From Asaia bogorensis (GTDB taxonomy: Bacteria; Pseudomonadota; Alphaproteobacteria; Acetobacterales; Acetobacteraceae): a DNA stretch of 5,980 nt. Shown one piece after another: positions 5,846 to 5,980 of this stretch. The stretch covers positions 1 through 5,980 of the forward strand of contig CAMCHA010000182.1 of assembly GCA_945874515.1 (NCBI GenBank), written 5' to 3'. The number at the start of each line of letters is the position of its first letter. Position 1 is the first letter of the stretch. The notes under the pieces were generated by a model. That model was given only the letters and a program-made list of their open reading frames with translations. It ran no database searches and was not told the origin of the DNA. Both the position numbers and the translations under genes were made by a program.

Positions 5846-5980
5846 GGCCCTGGTGCGCCACATCGCCGCCAATCCGGGCCGCGTGAATTTCGCGAGTGTC
5901 GGCGTCGGCAGTTCCTATCACCTGCTGATCGAACAGATGATGGTCTATGGCAAGCTCAACATGACCCATGTGCCCTATCG
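5826..5980 (+). pseudogene. 5'-truncated Bug/TctC-type tripartite tricarboxylate solute-binding protein, runs off window
   Basis: The frame beginning at 5847 reads ALVRHIAANPGRVNFASVGV, continues through GSSYHLLIEQMM, and ends in LNMTHVPY at the window edge. This matches the middle of Bug-family periplasmic receptors of TTT transporters, where a helix ending ANPGKLNYAS is followed by GVGTSLHLAGE and VDMVHVPYKG. Intact members are about 320 residues with a signal peptide, and this segment normally lies roughly 130-180 residues in. Here the frame upstream runs into the SRAP gene, with only MIHHPGK after the nearest ATG at 5826. Signal peptide and first half-domain are missing, so no exportable receptor can be made from this start. 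Explanations are a deletion remnant, an integration or recombination scar, or an assembly join. The downstream part lies outside the window, and the small TTT membrane genes are not visible. Confidence 0.72.

Noticed and set aside
1..5980. CRISPR array, tRNA, rRNA, insertion sequence or phage genes
   Set aside because: I saw no repeated spacer structure, tRNA-like fold, transposase motifs, terminal inverted repeats or phage structural genes on either strand.

Overview
The window is GC-rich and densely coding, with seven well-supported genes and two fragments at its edges. High G+C, frequent GCG/GGC codons, the gene families present and a Bug-type solute-binding fragment suggest an alphaproteobacterium, plausibly Acetobacteraceae or a related Rhodospirillales lineage. 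That placement is inference from gene content; the window holds no rRNA or other phylogenetic marker.

Layout. Bases 1-192 are mostly leader or intergenic DNA with a GC-rich hairpin. A divergent minus-strand gene may begin at base 27. From 193 to 2692 a tight plus-strand operon encodes a class I SAM methyltransferase, an ArnC/GtrB-like family 2 glycosyltransferase with two C-terminal membrane helices, a four-helix SMR/ArnE-like membrane protein, and a DUF3574 lipoprotein. The junctions are a 15-bp gap, a 4-base ATGA overlap and a 4-base GTGA overlap. A minus-strand MFS permease (3902 down to 2697) converges on this operon with only 4 bp between stop codons. Divergent from the permease is mtnA (methylthioribose-1-phosphate isomerase), followed after 5 bp by an SRAP/YedK-family abasic-site DNA-protein crosslinking protein. 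Directly behind the SRAP stop is the middle of a Bug/TctC-type periplasmic binding protein with no N-terminal part, running off the window.

How the genes fit together. The first operon looks like a small envelope-glycolipid module. The glycosyltransferase would load a sugar onto a polyprenyl phosphate on the cytoplasmic face, and the SMR-like protein, which lacks the drug/proton-coupling glutamate of EmrE, would flip it. The methyltransferase may modify the sugar or lipid, and the DUF3574 lipoprotein sits at the envelope. No final periplasmic glycosyltransferase is visible here. mtnA (methionine salvage) and the SRAP gene (DNA repair) are probably co-transcribed but have no obvious shared pathway.

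Most notable observations: the translationally coupled GT2-SMR-DUF3574 set, the decapitated Bug fragment abutting the SRAP gene, and a consensus -35 box occupying the most upstream in-frame start codon of the MFS gene, which argues for the internal ATG with its Shine-Dalgarno as the true start.
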